A stretch of DNA of 64,000 nt from Kribbella sp. NBC_01245 (GTDB taxonomy: Bacteria > Actinomycetota > Actinomycetes > Propionibacteriales > Kribbellaceae). The stretch lies in assembly GCF_036226525.1 (NCBI RefSeq), contig NZ_CP108487.1:3224001-3288000 (forward strand). Reading direction: 5' to 3'. Made by a program: the position numbers and the translations under genes. The notes under the pieces were generated by a model. That model saw nothing but the letters and a program-made list of their open reading frames with translations, was not told the DNA's origin and made no database searches. Position 1 is the stretch's first letter, and the number at the start of each line of letters is the position of its first letter. Below are positions 43,717-52,608 of this stretch, piece by piece.

Positions 43717-45014
43717 CAAGATGCTCCATCGTTAACAGGAATCAGGTACGGCGCGACGCTGGCCAACTTCTCGCAGGTCTCCTCGAACTCGCGGTCCGGG
43801 CGTGAGTCGCCGACGATGCCGGCCCCGGCGCGCAACCAGCTGCGATCGCCTTGCTGGTAGACGGATCGCAGGACCAATGCCGCGTCGAGGCTGCCGTCCG
43901 AACCGGCCATCAGCACGGTGCCCGAGTAGAGCCCGCGCCGTTCGTCCTCCAGCTCGTTGATCAGCTGGTACGCCGCGGCCTTCGGAATCCCCGAAGCGGT
44001 GACGGCCGGAAACACCGCGCCGAGAGCCGACCAACTCGTCACGCCGGGCGGAAGCGAAGTCTCGACCCGCGACGCCAGGTGCTGCACGCTGCCGCGCGCC
44101 TTGACGGTGAGGAACTCGCTCACCCGGGTGGCCGAGCGACCGCCGACTCCGGCCAGCTCGTCGAACGCGAGCTTGACCGAGGTGGCGTGCTCGAACACCT
44201 CCTTGGCATCCGTGCACAACTCCGTGCGCAGCTCCTCGTCGAGCCCGGCATCACCGGTCAGCGCACGAGTTCCGGCCAACGGCTGGGTCGACGCCAGACC
44301 ACACGGCTGAACCTCGACGACCGTCTCCGGGCTGAACCCAGCCGCCCGCCACGCACCCAGGTCGAGCAGGAACGACCTGGCCGGGGTGTTGCCCGCGCGC
44401 CCCTCGACGTACGTCGCGCAGAGGTCCACCGCGAACGGGACTTCCACCACTCGCGACAGGATCACCTTGTCCAGCCGTCCGGCCCGAATATCCGCGACGG
44501 ACAACGCGACGGCCTTCTCGTACGTGCCATCACTGGTCCGTACGTCGATCGGCCGCGGGCGTCCTGCCTTTCGTCGGCCAGTGGCGAGCGCTGCCCTGAT
44601 CTCGGCCGCTTTACCGGATTCGACGTGGCGGATCGTGACCGAGGCGGCCGTGATCCGGATTTCCGTGGCCGGGATCATCAGGTGTGCCAACGGCTGGCCG
44701 CCATCCCGGGTGGGATCGCTCGCCACCTCGAAACACGCCCAGCCGAAGGCGTTCCAGCCTTCCACCCCGGTTTTCGAGAGCACCTCGGAGATCGCCTGCC
44801 AAGGCGTACCGGCCCACTCGACAGCCTCGGTAAAGGTGGAACGCACGCTGGACGGATGGACGGTCACCTCCGCCAGCGGATCCCCTGCGAAATACCACGA
44901 GTGGTCGCGTTCGTACACGACGTACTGCCCGAACAGGCCCGAGCCGATCAGAGCCGCGACGGCGTCGAGTGGTTCGAACGGCCCGGGCACGACTTCTTCG
45001 TTGTAGGTGGTCAC
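43716..45014 (-). CDS. Salicylate synthase (MbtI/Irp9/YbtS family)
   Basis: The 432-residue protein is a chorismate-utilising enzyme of the salicylate synthase type, which makes salicylate directly from chorismate. The MST-fold core is seen in LDKVILSRVVEVPFAVDL, VQPCGLASTQPLAGTRALTG, DAKEVFEHATSVKLAFDELA and the C-terminal WLRAGAGIVGDSRPDREFEETCEK. No separate isochorismate pyruvate-lyase gene is seen, in line with a single bifunctional enzyme. The start is a GTG at 45014 that overlaps the NRPS stop (GTGA). Confidence 0.9.
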   Translation of the reverse strand: MTTYNEEVVPGPFEPLDAVAALIGSGLFGQYVVYERDHSWYFAGDPLAEVTVHPSSVRSTFTEAVEWAGTPWQAISEVLSKTGVEGWNAFGWACFEVASDPTRDGGQPLAHLMIPATEIRITAASVTIRHVESGKAAEIRAALATGRRKAGRPRPIDVRTSDGTYEKAVALSVADIRAGRLDKVILSRVVEVPFAVDLCATYVEGRAGNTPARSFLLDLGAWRAAGFSPETVVEVQPCGLASTQPLAGTRALTGDAGLDEELRTELCTDAKEVFEHATSVKLAFDELAGVGGRSATRVSEFLTVKARGSVQHLASRVETSLPPGVTSWSALGAVFPAVTASGIPKAAAYQLINELEDERRGLYSGTVLMAGSDGSLDAALVLRSVYQQGDRSWLRAGAGIVGDSRPDREFEETCEKLASVAPYLIPVNDGAS

Positions 45015-48000
45015 TTTTGGACCTCCAGTGGTTCGCCGATCAGGGAGGCCAAGCGCGTCACGTGTGGTGGCGTGACGCAGGAGAAATGGTTGCCGCCGAC
45101 ATCGGTCACGGTGAAGTCGCCAAGGCAGACGTCCTGCCAGAAGCCGAGCGTGATCTCGTCCATGCCCGGCGCGAAACCCGAGCCCTCGGTGGGCCGCAAG
45201 TAGCGGATGTCACCGAAGTACGACGGCGGGGTGAACCGGGCCGATAGGAAGCTCTGGCGAAATACCCGGAACATACCCGCCACCATCTCGGGCGGCATCG
45301 GCTTGTTGGCGATCTCGGTCGCGGCCTGCGCGTACCGGGCGAACCGCTCGTCCGGCGTACAGGCGGCCATCCGGCGGTAGAACTCGGCGACCTGGTCCAG
45401 TTCCGGGTCTCCCCCGACCTGCTGGAGCGAGCCCGCCGGCATCCGGCCGCCGTTACGCTCCATCGCCTGCATGAACCCGCGAACCGCCGCATCGCCATCG
45501 ACCGGGCCGAACCCTAGCTGGTCCGCGGACAACCCGATATTGGGCGCGAAGACCGTCTCGATCATCAGGTCGTCGCCGATGTCGAACGCGACCGGATGAC
45601 TGCTCGCCAGCACCAGGTCGACCACGTCGATCCCCTGCTCTGCAAGCCTTCTCGCGACTTCGAGCGCGTACATGCCGCCCAGGCAGTAGCCGATCAACTG
45701 GACCTGTTGGTGGCCCTCGGCAATGACCTCTGCCACGATCCGGCGCGCATAGTCGTCGGCGGCCGTCTCGATCACCACGGCGGGATCGTGTGAGCAGAAG
45801 ACCTCGGTGTCGTTGATGACGATGCCGATCAGCGAGCCGCGATCCTGCGCGACGAGCTCGGCGGCCAGCGGGCGGTAGCACTCCATCGTGCCGAGGCCCG
45901 CGTGGAACATCACCCGCAGCGGGCCTTCACTCACGCCACCGAATGGGATCAGTACGGCGTTGCTGTCCTCGGCCTTCTTACCGGGCTGAAGCGGCGCGAG
46001 CTGTCCCGGCTTCAGGAAGTCTGCCAGCGCCGCGAGAGTCGGTGCGTTGAGCAACTGCCTCAGCAACGTGTCGAACGGAATACTCGTTGCCTCGGGCAAC
46101 TCCTCGCGCAGCCGACCGGCCATTCGGGCCATGATCAGTGAATCGGCGCCGAGGTCGAAGAAGCTCTCGGTCCTGCCGACTTGGCCGACCGACAGAGCCG
46201 ACGCCCAGAGAGCAGCCAGCTTCGACTCGAGTTCCGACAGCGGCTCGTCCTGGCCCGCGGCACGGTCGATACCGGTCGCGGTCGGGCGCCAGGTCTGGAG
46301 CTTTCGGCGGTCGACTTTGCCGTTGCCGGTGAGCGGCAGCGCGTCCACGACCTGCAGGTGGGACGGGATCATATGGGCGGGCAGGCGTTCGGCCAGGTGG
46401 CCGAGAAGTTCCTGCTCCGAGACGCGTGCGCGGTCGGTCTTGAAGTGGGCCGCGAAGAGGTGGAGGTTCTGCGCGGCGAGGGCGTGATCGTCGTCGGGTA
46501 GGCAGACGACCTCGTCCGCTCCGGCCCGTCGCAACGCCGCGACCCAGCCGTCGCGATCCAGGTACGACGGTCCCTCGGCCCGCAACGTGTCGCCGGGCTC
46601 GGTCATCATGAACGCCTGCGAGGCGAGGATCCACGGGTGCTCGCGCGTGGGCTCGGTGATGACCAGCCAACCGCCGGGCGCGAGCAGGTCGGTGAGGTTG
46701 GCCAGGGCCGCGTCGATATCACGCGCGTTCTCCAGTACGCCTGCCGCGAGCACGACGTCGAACGAACCCGGCGCGATGCCCTGGGCCCGGTGTTCCGCGT
46801 CCACGTCGAAGACGCCGTACCGGATCCAGCTCAGGTCGCCGTACCGGCTGCGGGCCTGTGGCAGGAAGAACGGCGACACGTCGGTGAAGAGGTAGTCGAC
46901 GTCGAAACCGCGAAGCACGTCGACGACACCCTGGGTGGTGCCGCCCGTGCCCGCGCCGGCCTCGAGGATGCGGAGGCTGGGCCGGTCCGAGATGGCCGCG
47001 ATCCGGTGCATCATCGTGCTGACGGCCTTGTTCAGGTACTGCGCGGCGACGTTGCCCCGGTAGAGCGAGTCGGCCGTATCGAACCGGCCCTCGGGGAACA
47101 GCAGCGCGACCGGGTCCTGCTCGCCGGCCAGCAACCCGGGCAGCGCTCGGGTGTTGCTGCGGAGATACGCGAGAAATTCCGGATCGCCGAGTCCCTTCGC
47201 CCACTCGGCCTCGGCCGCCTGCCAGGCCGCCTCGGCATCCACATCCTTCGCCTTGGAATAGCGGCCGCCTTCAAGTGCGAGCTGACCGAGTTCTACGAGT
47301 ACGGCGAGCCAGCGGTGGACGAGCCACTGGAAGCGCGGGTCGATCCCTTGTGTCCGCACGACGTCGTCGGCGCTGTGGCTGGTGGCGCCGTTGAAAAGGC
47401 CCAGGCCTTGCAGGGCGGCGAGCATTTCGGCGCCGACGGCCTGGTCGAGGTGCTCGGTGTACGCGCCGACCGTCTCCGGATCGACCGGGCCGATGGCCTG
47501 GTCGGCGGCGGTTCGCACGATCGCGGTCATGCGGTCGAGGTTGAGCGGCTCGGGCGTCGTACGACGTGGTTCGACGGCGGCGAACAGGCCGCGGTCATCG
47601 CCGTTGCCGTCCACGACGACGCCCGCGGCCGAGACGGCCGGATGGTCCAGCAGGGCCGCCTCGATCTCGCCCAGCTCGATCCGGTGGCCGCGCAGTTTGA
47701 CCTGGTTGTCCTCGCGGCCGAGGAACTCGATCTCACCACCCGGCAGATACCGGCCGAGGTCGCCGGTGCGGTAAAGGCGCTCGCCATTCGGATCGGTGAC
47801 GAAGCGGTACGCCGTGGTCTCGTCGTCGCCGAGGTAGCCCTGCGCGAGACCGGCGCCGGAGATGTACAGCTCACCTGGCACCCACACCGGGCAATCCCGG
47901 CCCGCGGGGTCGAGCACGCGGAAACCCTGGTTCGTCAGGGGTACGCCGTACGGGATGCTCTTCCAGCCGGGCCGCAATCCCTGGTACCGGTGGTAGTTCG

Positions 48001-50383
48001 ACCAGATGGCGGCCTCGGTCGCGCCGCCCATCGCGATGATCTCGAGACCGGGAATGCGGGCGATCATCTCGTCCGGCAGCGTGATCGGGATCCAGTCGCC
48101 GGACAACAGGACAAGGCGCAACGTCGACAGCTCGGCCTGCTCGGTCGCGGCGTACGTCGAGAGCATCTGCAGCAGCGCCGGGACGGAGTTCCACACCGTG
48201 ACGCCGTGTGCCGCGATCAGCTCGGCCCAGTGCGACGGGTCGGCCCGGCGATCGGCGTCCGGGATGACCAGCGTGCCGCCGACGGCGAGCGGGCCGAAGA
48301 TGTCGTACACGGACAGGTCGAAGCCGAGATTCGCCAGGCCGAGCACCGTGTCGACCGCGGTGATGCCGAAGCGGCGGTTGACGTCGTCGATCGTGTTGGC
48401 GGCCGCTCGATGGCTGAGTACGACGCCCTTGGGTTTGCCGGTCGAGCCGGACGTGTAGATGACGTACGCCGGATCGTCGGGATCACCTGGTGTGTCCTGC
48501 AAAGGCGCCACCGGCAATTGGTCGACAGCGATCGCGTCCGCTATGTCCAACCACGATTGCGTCAGGACATGCCGTACGCCGGCATCGCGCAGGATGGCCT
48601 CGCGGCGCAGGACGGGCTGTGACGTGTCGACAGGGAGATAGATGCCTCCAGCGAGCAAAGTGCCGAGTACGGCGGAGACCTGCTCGACGCCTCGGTCCAT
48701 CACGATGGCGACGTGATCGCCCTTCACGCAACCGGCCTGCCGCAGAGCGTCGGCCACCCCGGCGGCCTTGTCCACCAGCTCTCGGTATGTAAGAGCAGTC
48801 CTACTCGTTTTTAGAGCCGTCGCGTCGGGGGTCAGCGCAGCCTGCACGAGTACGCCGTGGTGCAGGAGTCCGTCGGGCAGAGGTCCGGCAGTGTTGTTGG
48901 CCTCGACTCGTTCGCCGACCTGCCAAGACGGAAGGCCGAGCGCCTCGGTCGACTCCCAGGCGTCGTCCCCGGCGGCCAGGTCGATGAGCAGGCTCTCGAA
49001 GGTGGCGAACATGTCGTCGACCAGGCCGGGCGGGAAGACACCCTCACGCACATCCCAGTTGACCTGCAGCCCATCCGCGTCGTCCATCGCCTGGCAGTCG
49101 ATGAACACCTGCGGCGTCTGCGTAATACCGAACCCGTCAAAGCGCCCGGCCACACCACCACCCAGGCCGATGGCGCTCGTGAAGACGATCGGCATCAACG
49201 CGGCCTCCCGACCCCGGCGCCGGGCCATCTCCCGTAGTACCTCGACGCCCGAGCAAAGCCGGTGGTCGAGGTCGTCGTACAAACGCGAGCCGATGACCCC
49301 GGCCCGATCGGCGAACGTCTTCCCCGCGGCCAGGTCGATCTCCAGCAGGCTGACGGAGGTGAAGTCGCCGATCACCTCCTGGACCTGCGGATGCAACGGC
49401 AGCCGGTTCAGCACGGTGAGGTTGAGCGTGAAGGCGGACGTCCGGCTCCAGCGCTCCAGCGCCGCGGCGTACGCCGAGAGCACCACCGACGACGGGGTCA
49501 GGTCACGCCGTTGCGCGTGCCTGCCGAGTGCGGCCCACTGGTCCGCGTCGAGCCGGAGGAACCGCCGCTTGAAAACGGCCGACGAGTTGGTCTGCTCGAT
49601 GACCGGCAGATCCGGTGCCGTCGGCAACGAGTCGATCCGGTCCCACCAATAGGCGCGATCCCGCTGATAGCGCGGGCTCTCCCGCAACTGCCGCTCGGCC
49701 AGCACGTAGTCGCGGAAGGTCAGGTCGATCGGTGCGAGCGCGGCCGACGGATCGGCGTGCAGGGTCTCGAACTCGGCCAGCAACATCCAAAGGCTGGCCC
49801 AATCGGCGACCAGGAAGTCCATCGACAGATGCAGCACGGCCCGATCGGCCAACTGCGTCACGTGCAGCCCGAACAACGGCCACTGGTCGGACGCGTAGAT
49901 CCGATGCCCGAAGTCCTCGCGCACGCTCTCCAGGTCTTCGCCTACACCGATGACCAATGGATCGACCGTCTCGAGAACTTGCTGATATCCGTCCGCGGAG
50001 ACGACGACCCGGAGCATGTCGTGCCGCTCGATCAGACGGTTCCAGGCCAACGCGACCCGGTCCGGATCGAGCTCGGCGTAACCGACTTCGAGGTAGACGT
50101 GGCAGGCGACTCCGCCGTACCCGAAGGCGTCGTTGCGACCGAGCAGATACGCGCCCTGCACATCCGTCAGCGGGAACGGCTCGAACCGATCGGCAGGCGC
50201 CGGTACGACGGTGGTGCGCGCGGCCTGGAGCGCAGTCAGCACCTCGGCCTTACGAGCCTTCAACTGCTCGAGCCGCTCCGGCGTCATCGCCCCCTTGGGA
50301 CCACGGAAACGGAGCTGGCCGGCCTCTTCCCAGAGTTGCACGCCGATTCCCTGCAATTCCGCGATGAATTCCTCGGTACTCAC
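45011..50383 (-). CDS. NRPS: docking-Cy-A(MT)-PCP-TE, PchF-like
   Basis: The 1790-residue NRPS starts at a GTG at 50383 (GGGGAGG upstream). Domains: a TubC-type N-terminal docking domain (about 1-50); a cyclization domain (66-490) with the D-x4-D-x2-S signature DFLVADWAS near residue 191; an adenylation domain (A3 YTSGSTGKPKG near 643) with specificity code D-L-Y-N-L-S-M-I-W-K, close to cysteine; a methyltransferase inserted in the A domain (about 1010-1310) with an intact SAM motif LEAGAGTGG; a PCP with LGADS near 1415; and a thioesterase whose nucleophile elbow reads GYCLGG near 1567, that is Cys in place of Ser. It should add and cyclize a Cys, N-methylate the ring after reduction, and release the product. 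Confidence 0.92.
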   Translation of the reverse strand: MSTEEFIAELQGIGVQLWEEAGQLRFRGPKGAMTPERLEQLKARKAEVLTALQAARTTVVPAPADRFEPFPLTDVQGAYLLGRNDAFGYGGVACHVYLEVGYAELDPDRVALAWNRLIERHDMLRVVVSADGYQQVLETVDPLVIGVGEDLESVREDFGHRIYASDQWPLFGLHVTQLADRAVLHLSMDFLVADWASLWMLLAEFETLHADPSAALAPIDLTFRDYVLAERQLRESPRYQRDRAYWWDRIDSLPTAPDLPVIEQTNSSAVFKRRFLRLDADQWAALGRHAQRRDLTPSSVVLSAYAAALERWSRTSAFTLNLTVLNRLPLHPQVQEVIGDFTSVSLLEIDLAAGKTFADRAGVIGSRLYDDLDHRLCSGVEVLREMARRRGREAALMPIVFTSAIGLGGGVAGRFDGFGITQTPQVFIDCQAMDDADGLQVNWDVREGVFPPGLVDDMFATFESLLIDLAAGDDAWESTEALGLPSWQVGERVEANNTAGPLPDGLLHHGVLVQAALTPDATALKTSRTALTYRELVDKAAGVADALRQAGCVKGDHVAIVMDRGVEQVSAVLGTLLAGGIYLPVDTSQPVLRREAILRDAGVRHVLTQSWLDIADAIAVDQLPVAPLQDTPGDPDDPAYVIYTSGSTGKPKGVVLSHRAAANTIDDVNRRFGITAVDTVLGLANLGFDLSVYDIFGPLAVGGTLVIPDADRRADPSHWAELIAAHGVTVWNSVPALLQMLSTYAATEQAELSTLRLVLLSGDWIPITLPDEMIARIPGLEIIAMGGATEAAIWSNYHRYQGLRPGWKSIPYGVPLTNQGFRVLDPAGRDCPVWVPGELYISGAGLAQGYLGDDETTAYRFVTDPNGERLYRTGDLGRYLPGGEIEFLGREDNQVKLRGHRIELGEIEAALLDHPAVSAAGVVVDGNGDDRGLFAAVEPRRTTPEPLNLDRMTAIVRTAADQAIGPVDPETVGAYTEHLDQAVGAEMLAALQGLGLFNGATSHSADDVVRTQGIDPRFQWLVHRWLAVLVELGQLALEGGRYSKAKDVDAEAAWQAAEAEWAKGLGDPEFLAYLRSNTRALPGLLAGEQDPVALLFPEGRFDTADSLYRGNVAAQYLNKAVSTMMHRIAAISDRPSLRILEAGAGTGGTTQGVVDVLRGFDVDYLFTDVSPFFLPQARSRYGDLSWIRYGVFDVDAEHRAQGIAPGSFDVVLAAGVLENARDIDAALANLTDLLAPGGWLVITEPTREHPWILASQAFMMTEPGDTLRAEGPSYLDRDGWVAALRRAGADEVVCLPDDDHALAAQNLHLFAAHFKTDRARVSEQELLGHLAERLPAHMIPSHLQVVDALPLTGNGKVDRRKLQTWRPTATGIDRAAGQDEPLSELESKLAALWASALSVGQVGRTESFFDLGADSLIMARMAGRLREELPEATSIPFDTLLRQLLNAPTLAALADFLKPGQLAPLQPGKKAEDSNAVLIPFGGVSEGPLRVMFHAGLGTMECYRPLAAELVAQDRGSLIGIVINDTEVFCSHDPAVVIETAADDYARRIVAEVIAEGHQQVQLIGYCLGGMYALEVARRLAEQGIDVVDLVLASSHPVAFDIGDDLMIETVFAPNIGLSADQLGFGPVDGDAAVRGFMQAMERNGGRMPAGSLQQVGGDPELDQVAEFYRRMAACTPDERFARYAQAATEIANKPMPPEMVAGMFRVFRQSFLSARFTPPSYFGDIRYLRPTEGSGFAPGMDEITLGFWQDVCLGDFTVTDVGGNHFSCVTPPHVTRLASLIGEPLEVQK

Positions 50384-50487
50384 GCGATCCTCCCCAGACG
50401 CTGGATATTTCCGTTGGTCGATGAAACTTGGCAAATCCGCCGCCCGCGTGATTTCCTCGGCGGCGTCGGCCGACGAGAGGAAACGAC

Positions 50488-51837
50488 ATGCGCGCGGTAT
50501 TTCCCGGTGATGCCGGTTATGACGCGGCCCGGCGGGTCCGCAATGCCCGGGTCGACCGGCGTCCGGCTGTGGTGGCCCGGTGCTCGTCCCCTGACGAGGT
50601 GGTCGCCGCCCTCGGTTACGCCCGGGACGAATGTCTCGGCGTGGCGGTCCGCGGCGGCGGTGCGAATGTGGCCGGCTGGGGCACTTGCGACGGCGGCCTG
50701 GTGCTCGACGTCGGCCCGATCGACCATCTCCGGATCAATGCCGCGACCGGTATCGCCGAGGCCGGGCCCGGTCTTACCTGGGGCCGGTTCGACGCCGGTA
50801 CCGCCCGGTTCATGCTGGCTCTGCCCGGGGCCCGCAACACCGGGGTCGGTATCGCCGGGCACACCCTCGGCGGGGGCGTCGGCGATCTCTCCCGCCAGTT
50901 CGGGCTGACCAGCGACAACCTGGTGCACGCCGAGCTCGTCACGGCCGACGGGCGGCAACTCCGCGTCGACGCGGACACGCACCCCGAGCTGTTCTGGGCT
51001 CTGCGTGGTGGCGGTGGCGCCGGGCTCGGCGTGGTGACGTCGTTCGGGTTCCGGCTGCACCCGGTCGGCGGTGTGGTGGCCGGGCCGCTCGTGCACGCGC
51101 GCGACGCCGTACCGGCCGCACTGCGTAAGGCGCGCGACTGGCTCGAGACCGCGCCGGACGAGACCTCGCTGATCGCGATCGCCTGGACCGCGCCGCCGCT
51201 GCCGTTCATCCCGGCCGACCTGCAGTACGAGCGCGGCGCCCTGCTCATCCCGACCTGGTTCGGCGATCCCGCCCGGGCCGACGAGGTGCTCGCGCCGCTG
51301 CTGGCCGATCCGGCGCCGGTCTTCAACGGACTGCGCCCGATGACGTACGTCGAGTACCAGGGTTTGCTGCAGTCGCCGCCGGACTTCGCCGAGCAGCACG
51401 TGTACAACCGGGGCGAGCTGTTGCCCGCGCTCAGCGATGACGTGCTGGACGGGATTCTCCAGCACTGGCAGGGATCCGGGCCCAACTACTCGGTCGTCTT
51501 CGGCGCACTCGGTGGCGCGATCAGCCGCGCTCCTGCCGGGGAGACGGCGTTCGCGCATCGCGAGGCGCGGTGGTTCATCGAGATCTGCGCCCAGTGGTAC
51601 GGCGCGGCCGACAACCCGGTGCACGTCGAGACCGCGCGCCAGGGTTGGCGTGCGCTGCAAGACGTGACCCTCGGGCCGTACGTGAATCTGCTGCCCGATC
51701 CCGAGGCCGAGTGGGCTCGTGCTGCCTATGGCAAGAACTACGAGCGCCTCGTCGCGGTCAAACGCGAGTGGGATCCGGACAACCTGTTCCGCTTCGGCGT
51801 ACAGCTTCACGACCCTCACGACGCACCGACCAGCTGA
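50488..51837 (+). CDS. FAD-linked oxidoreductase, BBE-type, lacking the flavin-linking His
   Basis: The 449-residue protein has a PCMH-type FAD-binding domain (CDGGLVLDVGPID, GIAGHTLGGGVGDLSRQFG, TADGRQLRVDADTHPELFWA) and the C-terminal BBE segment (GKNYERLVAVKREWDPDNLF). In close relatives the first loop reads GGGHN, with His bonded to the flavin; here it is GGGAN (Ala59), so the flavin is probably bound without that link. It is divergent from the NRPS at 50383 with about 100 bp between them and may oxidise a thiazoline ring or another intermediate of the pathway. Confidence 0.8.
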   Translation: MRAVFPGDAGYDAARRVRNARVDRRPAVVARCSSPDEVVAALGYARDECLGVAVRGGGANVAGWGTCDGGLVLDVGPIDHLRINAATGIAEAGPGLTWGRFDAGTARFMLALPGARNTGVGIAGHTLGGGVGDLSRQFGLTSDNLVHAELVTADGRQLRVDADTHPELFWALRGGGGAGLGVVTSFGFRLHPVGGVVAGPLVHARDAVPAALRKARDWLETAPDETSLIAIAWTAPPLPFIPADLQYERGALLIPTWFGDPARADEVLAPLLADPAPVFNGLRPMTYVEYQGLLQSPPDFAEQHVYNRGELLPALSDDVLDGILQHWQGSGPNYSVVFGALGGAISRAPAGETAFAHREARWFIEICAQWYGAADNPVHVETARQGWRALQDVTLGPYVNLLPDPEAEWARAAYGKNYERLVAVKREWDPDNLFRFGVQLHDPHDAPTS

Positions 51838-52502
51838 GCGCCGTGGAGTTTGGCCGGGTCGAGCGAAGCGGTCGTCCCGGCCAGCTCCACCCCGACCACG
51901 CCCGTGCGCTCCCCCGGCACGGGCAGGAGCCAGGGGTCGCCCGCGATCATGGCGTCGTACGCCGCGCGGTCGGCCGGGGCGACGGTCATGTGAACCTTCG
52001 CGATACCGGTGGCGCCGTTCGCGTGCACGATGTCCAGCGGCCGCTGTGGCGGGTCGTACGACGAGACCACGAACGGCAGTTCGGCCGGCCCCGGTGCGAG
52101 GAATTGGTAACGCACGACCTGGCCATCCGGGCGAGTGCGACGGCCTTTCATCACCCGGGAGACCGGCATCAACGCCTTGAGCTCGGTGTGCGCGGCCCGG
52201 AGATCGAGGTCGTCGGTCTCGAGCGCGACATCCCGCCAGCCCTCACCGGGACGGGCCCAGTCGGCAATGCGGCGACCGGCGGCGGCGCCGAAGCAGAGGC
52301 CGACCGGCCAGCGCAGCGCGGCGGCCCGGGACGGCAGCTCGAAGAACTCCACGAACGGGCCCGAACCGAACCAGAGCAGGGCGTTGTGCGCCTTGCCCGG
52401 ACGACTCCCCCAGGTCATCGTGAAACCCAGCTCGGTGTAATCGGAAACCGCCGTCTGAATATCATCGACTTTGCACAGAATATGGCTGCACCGCAGCATC
52501 AC
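51816..52502 (-). CDS. VOC/glyoxalase-like protein
   Basis: The roughly 228-residue protein matches the glyoxalase-like (VOC) fold: an N-terminal beta-alpha-beta unit starting SHILCKVDDIQTAVSDYTEL and a second half with WRDVALETDDLDLRAAH and KVHMTVAPADRAAYD. Metal ligands are likely but not all certain by eye. The start is taken at the GTG at 52502 (AAGGAG eight bases upstream), with an ATG three bases on as the alternative. The 3' end overlaps the convergent FAD oxidase gene by 22 bp. Role unknown; resistance or tailoring are possible. Confidence 0.7.
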   Translation of the reverse strand: MMLRCSHILCKVDDIQTAVSDYTELGFTMTWGSRPGKAHNALLWFGSGPFVEFFELPSRAAALRWPVGLCFGAAAGRRIADWARPGEGWRDVALETDDLDLRAAHTELKALMPVSRVMKGRRTRPDGQVVRYQFLAPGPAELPFVVSSYDPPQRPLDIVHANGATGIAKVHMTVAPADRAAYDAMIAGDPWLLPVPGERTGVVGVELAGTTASLDPAKLHGAQLVGAS

Positions 52503-52608
52503 AAGACATTCTCCTTGCATTCCGGGAAATAACTTCGCGGCGTTGTCATCAACACATCCAGGCGCTTAAGGTGTGACCAAAGACGGACCATTTCCAGGAG
52601 CGTTCCGA

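Noticed and set aside
50384..50487. Iron-box (DmdR/IdeR) site between the NRPS and FAD oxidase genes
   Set aside because: No good match to the TTAGGTTAGGCTAACCTAA consensus is seen here or at 52503-52608; control by iron or zinc remains possible from a site outside the window.
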